Shown here piece after piece: positions 61,138 to 64,000 of a stretch of 64,000 nucleotides of DNA. Both the position numbers and the translations under genes were made by a program. Position 1 is the stretch's first letter, and the number at the start of each line of letters is the position of its first letter. This stretch comes from Promethearchaeota archaeon (GTDB lineage Archaea; Asgardarchaeota; Lokiarchaeia; Sigyniarchaeales; SOKP01): positions 1-64,000 of the forward strand of contig JAHLWP010000011.1 of assembly GCA_019057865.1 (NCBI GenBank). Direction: 5' to 3'. Below the pieces are notes generated by a model. The model saw nothing but the letters and a program-made list of their open reading frames with translations. It did not search any database and had not been told where the DNA came from.

Positions 61138-61665
61138 ATGAGCGACCCAAAATATATAATAAAAATAGTTCTTCTTGGAGACGCTAATGTAGGTAAAACT
61201 TCGTTACTTTACATGTGGATCGAAAATAAATTTAGAGAAAATTACAAATCAACCTTAGGAGTTAATCTTCTAAAAAAAGATTTGAATATAACTGGATATG
61301 GTGAGGTTTCTGCTCAAATTTGGGATTTAGGAGGTCAAGAATCTTTTAAATCTCTCAGAAGATTATACCTAGAGGGAGCTAATGGAGCTTTATTATTATA
61401 TGATATGACAAATAAAGAATCATATGAAAAACTTGATGAATGGATACAAAGCTTTAAAGAAGATCGAGAAAATGAACCTATCATTTTAATTGGGAATAAA
61501 TCAGATTTAAAAGATAAAATTAAAATTACTGATAAAGACATTAATGAATTCGCAAAAAGAAATAAAGTGGATATAATTATTACATCAGCTAAAACAGGGA
61601 AAAATGTGGAAAAATCATTTATTGAATTGACTACAAAAATCTTAAAGAAAATTTCAAAAGAATAA
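61138..61665 (+). CDS. Rab/Ras-like small GTPase
   Basis: 175 residues, with GDANVGKTSL (G1), KSTLGVN (G2), IWDLGGQESF (G3), GNKSDL (G4) and TSAKTGKN (G5). The GGQ in G3 rather than AGQ is like Arf-type proteins, while the rest is Rab-type, a mixture often seen in Asgard GTPases. No C-terminal Cys is present. It lies 103 bases after the V4R gene on the same strand. It closes a four-gene cluster with the GTPase and thioredoxin-like genes. Confidence 0.92.
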   Translation: MSDPKYIIKIVLLGDANVGKTSLLYMWIENKFRENYKSTLGVNLLKKDLNITGYGEVSAQIWDLGGQESFKSLRRLYLEGANGALLLYDMTNKESYEKLDEWIQSFKEDRENEPIILIGNKSDLKDKIKITDKDINEFAKRNKVDIIITSAKTGKNVEKSFIELTTKILKKISKE

Positions 61666-61802
61666 AAGTCTAAGAATATAACCAAACTAAATTATTTACA
61701 TCTTTAATTTTTACAAGGATATTTCAAAGTGAAAATGTAAATATCAAAATTTGGTGATTTTAGCACATATCTTTTTTAAATCAACTATGTCTTTTTAAAT
61801 AA

Positions 61803-61828
61803 ATTTAAATAAAAACCTTTATTTAAAT
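61803..61828. promoter_or_regulatory. Perfect 11-bp inverted repeat in the tbp promoter region
   Basis: ATTTAAATAAA (61803-61813) and TTTATTTAAAT (61818-61828) are exact inverted repeats around AACC. Each arm contains a TATA-like TTTAAATA core, so the palindrome could bind TBP itself in both orientations. It lies 79 bases upstream of the tbp ATG. In an A+T-rich genome chance pairing is more likely than usual, so the call is tentative. Confidence 0.4.
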
Positions 61829-61907
61829 AAAATTATAAAAAATACCATGAAAGAAAGAATATATTTTTTTATTAAATTTCAAATCACAATTATCTTTCCT
61901 AATTATT

Positions 61908-62600
61908 ATGTCAGAAGAAAATAAAGAATTTGATAAGGATTCTGAAGAAGAATCCAAAGAGGAAATTGAAGAGGAAGAGGAGGAATTCGAAGGGGATTAT
62001 GATTATGAATCTAATTTAGATTATAAAATAGAGAATGTTGTAGCAACAGTAGTTGTTGAAATTACAGAAAAAATTGATCTAAATCAGATTGCACGGCGCC
62101 ATGCAGAGGTTGAATATAATCCAGAACGGTTTCCTGGTCTTGTAATGCGGATTGAAAAACCACGTGCGACTATTTTAATATTTTCTACTGGAAAAATGGT
62201 TGTAACGGGACTTAGAAAAGCATCTGAAGCTGAACGAGTCGTTGATAAAGTTGTAAAAAACATAAGAAAAGCAGGAATTAGAGTAGCTAATCCAGAAATA
62301 ACGATTCAAAACATTGTGGCTTCAGGTGATCTACATACAAATATAGATCTCAATATGGCCGCTATTGTAATGGAATACGCAATGTATGAACCAGAGGTAT
62401 TTCCTGGGTTAATTTATCGTATGCAGGAGCCAAAAACTGTTTTCCTAATCTTTTCAACTGGTAGAATTGTTTGTACAGGAGCAAAAAGAAAAGAGATTGT
62501 TAGAGAAGCAGTTTTAAAATTAAATCAACAAGTTCGAGATTTAGGTGTTGCTAAAAAAGATATAGGAGACTCAGAATATCAAGATATAACTTTCATCTAA
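61908..62600 (+). CDS. tbp: TATA-binding protein
   Basis: General transcription factor. The two direct repeats of the saddle are clear: IENVVATVVVEITEKIDL with RFPGLVMRIEKP and IFSTGKMVVTG in the first; IQNIVASGDLHTNIDL with VFPGLIYRMQEP and IFSTGRIVCTG in the second. The four conserved Phe are in place. The 230 residues include an unusual acidic N-terminal extension of about 35 residues (EESKEEIEEEEEEFEGDY), whereas many archaeal TBPs have the acidic tail at the C-terminus. It could bind TFB, histones or Alba. Confidence 0.95.
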   Translation: MSEENKEFDKDSEEESKEEIEEEEEEFEGDYDYESNLDYKIENVVATVVVEITEKIDLNQIARRHAEVEYNPERFPGLVMRIEKPRATILIFSTGKMVVTGLRKASEAERVVDKVVKNIRKAGIRVANPEITIQNIVASGDLHTNIDLNMAAIVMEYAMYEPEVFPGLIYRMQEPKTVFLIFSTGRIVCTGAKRKEIVREAVLKLNQQVRDLGVAKKDIGDSEYQDITFI

Positions 62601-62700
62601 ATCTCTTATCTTTTTTAATTTTTTAATCCATTTATTGTAATATTCAAATTGTATTATTTAGATTCTTATAATCTTTCAGACAATATATTTAAACTTATAT

Positions 62701-63039
62701 TTAGATGACTTTCTTTTCATTAATAGCATTAATAGAAACAATATATTCATCATATAAAGCTTGTAATAACTTGGATTCTTTAGCTTTATTAAATGCTAAA
62801 AGAAAAAGTCGGTTTAATGATTTTTCATTATTGATTTCATAAATATCATCATCAATTCCTAAGTGATCACTATTTTGATCAAGAAAATTACACAAAATGT
62901 ATCTATTTTCTCTTCTCAAATTCACTTTATTCAAGGCTCCAAACATTTTTAAAATTAAAGGTCCTTGATATTTAATTTTCTTATGATTGATTGATTGAAA
63001 GAATTTAAGGTATTCATTTCTTTTTATAGGAACCGACAT
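62701..63039 (-). CDS. Uncharacterised 112-residue protein
   Basis: ATG 63039. It reads as a helical, basic protein with SVPIKRNEYLKFFQSINHKK at the start, then KMFGALNKVNLRRENRYILC and an acidic loop (GIDDDIYEIN), and closing amphipathic helices (LLQALYDEYIVSINAINEKK). One cysteine. No signal or membrane segment is present. It converges on tbp with 100 bases between stops. The family is not recognised. Confidence 0.45.
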   Translation of the reverse strand: MSVPIKRNEYLKFFQSINHKKIKYQGPLILKMFGALNKVNLRRENRYILCNFLDQNSDHLGIDDDIYEINNEKSLNRLFLLAFNKAKESKLLQALYDEYIVSINAINEKKVI

Positions 63040-63171
63040 AAATAATGAATTTTTAAAATAGTTATTGAAAAGAAGTAATATTAGGATAATATAATATAGA
63101 AATAGTTACAAGATTACTTATTTAGCTTTAAGCTATTGAATTAAAAACAAGTATTAAATTAAAAAAATACT

Positions 63172-63444
63172 TTAAAATGCATATTCAAATCCTTTAAATT
63201 CATTTTTAGACCCTTGCAATTCATAATCAACTTTTTCTACGTGAGCATATTTGGGTCCTTTTTTTGAAAATTCTAATAATTCAAATAACTCATTTTCAGG
63301 ACCTTCTGCTTCAATAAGTACACTCCCATCAGGCATATTTTTAACATATCCAGTTAAACCTAATTTCCGAGCAACTTTTCGAGTGGTATATCGAAAAAAA
63401 ACGCCTTGAACAAGCCCATATACTTTAATTTTAATTCTTTTCAT
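63172..63444 (-). CDS. acyP: Acylphosphatase
   Basis: 90 residues. GLVQGVFFRYTTRKVARKLG carries the phosphate-binding loop and the catalytic Arg (FFR), and GYVKNMPDGSV carries the catalytic Asn. It hydrolyses carboxyl-phosphate bonds such as acetyl phosphate. The length and ferredoxin-like beta-alpha-beta order are standard. It lies 132 bases upstream of the small unknown gene at 62701 and downstream of the gene at the window edge, all on the minus strand. Confidence 0.92.
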   Translation of the reverse strand: MKRIKIKVYGLVQGVFFRYTTRKVARKLGLTGYVKNMPDGSVLIEAEGPENELFELLEFSKKGPKYAHVEKVDYELQGSKNEFKGFEYAF

Positions 63445-63490
63445 ATAAAAAGCAAATAGATATTTAATTTTTTTAATTTTGTTAACTCAA

Positions 63491-64000
63491 TTATAATTCT
63501 AAGTAGTAGGTATCCTTATTTGGGTTGTATCCTATAACTTTATTTTTAAGCAGAGTTTCAATAACACTCATTAACCACTTGTTACTCGTATGAATGTTTT
63601 TTTTTAATTCACTTAAACTTAAATCTTCATTTATAGCTAAAAGAAACAAGATTTTGCTCTTAACATTTAATTGATTAGAATTTGTGATTTTATTAAATTT
63701 TACTTCAAAATCATATTCTCTTGTTTTTAGATATACAACTTCATTGCTTAGTTTAATGATAACTTCCTCAGTAGTTCGAAAGGCATTTAGACTATAATGA
63801 AACTTACTTTCTAATTGTTCTTTTAGATTCTCTTCCATTACTTCTTTATCAAGTTCTTTGTTAAATTCTTCGAGGAGTTCTAAATAGTCTTTGCCAATAT
63901 CATATTCGGTCAAAACTAAAACAATTATCATTTCTTTGTTTTCATTATAACATGAAACAGAATTCCACTCTCTTTCTTCAGTGATAATATGAGATTCTGT
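63491..64000 (-). CDS. Protein with a C-terminal winged-helix-like region, 5' end outside window
   Basis: The frame remains open from the ATG at 63931 to the right edge of the window, and the extra 23 codons (ending SVSCYNENKE) look like protein. The true start therefore lies beyond base 64000; ATG 63931 is probably internal. The visible 169 residues have a strand-rich start (MIIVLVLTEYD), a coiled helix (LELLEEFNKELDKEVMEEN) and a C-terminal winged-helix-like part (DLSLSELKKNIHTSNKWLMSVIETLLKNK). This resembles archaeal regulators or GTPase-associated proteins, but no family is named. Confidence 0.6.
   Translation of the reverse strand, partial: TESHIITEEREWNSVSCYNENKEMIIVLVLTEYDIGKDYLELLEEFNKELDKEVMEENLKEQLESKFHYSLNAFRTTEEVIIKLSNEVVYLKTREYDFEVKFNKITNSNQLNVKSKILFLLAINEDLSLSELKKNIHTSNKWLMSVIETLLKNKVIGYNPNKDTYYLEL

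Noticed and set aside
63929..63931. ATG as the start of the last minus-strand gene
   Set aside because: The frame stays open and protein-like to base 64000, so this Met is probably internal.
1..64000. CRISPR array, rRNA, tRNA or transposase
   Set aside because: No regularly spaced repeats, no rRNA/tRNA landmarks (such as GGTTCGAATCC) and no transposase motifs were found on reading; a tRNAscan or CRISPR scan would settle this.

Overview
The window looks like a piece of an Asgard archaeal chromosome, most likely Lokiarchaeota-like (Promethearchaeota). The DNA is very A+T rich and the information-processing genes are archaeal: group II chaperonin, TATA-binding protein, Alba, type 2 methionine aminopeptidase, archaeal AspRS and ArgRS, TruD, Pth2, eL38, eL40 and deoxyhypusine synthase. 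Beside them is a set of eukaryote-signature-like genes: three Rab/Ras-type small GTPases, a JAMM metalloprotease with all motif residues, a profilin-like protein, a V4R (Bet3-fold) protein and two longin-like proteins. No rRNA, tRNA, CRISPR array or intact insertion sequence was seen. Start codons are often TTG or GTG, and several sit behind GGTGA or GGAGG sites.

Layout. 1-5 kb: the 3' part of a large modular protein with two kinds of internal repeat and an HNH-like end, then uncharacterised genes. 5-8 kb: IscU-like scaffold, alpha/beta hydrolase, PRPP synthetase and a UPF0200 kinase. 8-11 kb: JAMM protease, Alba, a small zinc protein, a VTT/DedA-like membrane protein and a cyclophilin-like protein. 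11.3-11.9 kb: a gene-free stretch with hairpins. 12-15 kb (minus): AspRS, methionine aminopeptidase, sugar nucleotidyltransferase. 16-21 kb: a single-chain type IIG restriction-modification enzyme followed by a fragment resembling the C-terminus of a type III DNA methyltransferase. 21-26 kb: a translation cluster (eL38, Zn/KH-like protein, Pth2, TruD; eL40 divergent) and the thermosome. 26-30 kb: small zinc proteins, an orphan LivF-like ATPase, an acetyltransferase and gene remnants. 30-40 kb: a multi-spanning membrane protein with a longin-like tail, an HDAC-family deacetylase, a 1277-residue helical-repeat/nitrilase fusion lying between two copies of the deacetylase 3' end, the profilin-like gene and a minimal FtsX/LolD-type ABC pair. 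40-47 kb: envelope and membrane proteins, including a secreted rhodanese with a 10-cysteine tail reminiscent of halocin C8. 47-53 kb: acyl-CoA synthetase, an HTH protein with an upstream palindrome, a GTPase, a frameshifted zinc-ribbon gene and a reductive-dehalogenase-like protein. 53-57 kb: ArgRS, agmatinase-family protein and deoxyhypusine synthase. 57-64 kb: M29 aminopeptidase, PncC/CinA, a GTPase-thioredoxin-V4R-GTPase cluster, TBP and acylphosphatase; a gene runs off the right edge.

How the genes may work together. The agmatinase/deoxyhypusine synthase pair fits an eIF5A hypusination route. The V4R protein lies between two Rab-like GTPases, with a longin-like protein nearby, an arrangement that recalls TRAPP and Rab partners. 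The rhodanese/Cys-rich protein overlaps a four-helix membrane protein and may be a precursor-plus-partner unit. These are inferences from motifs and gene order. All family calls were made by eye, without any database search.
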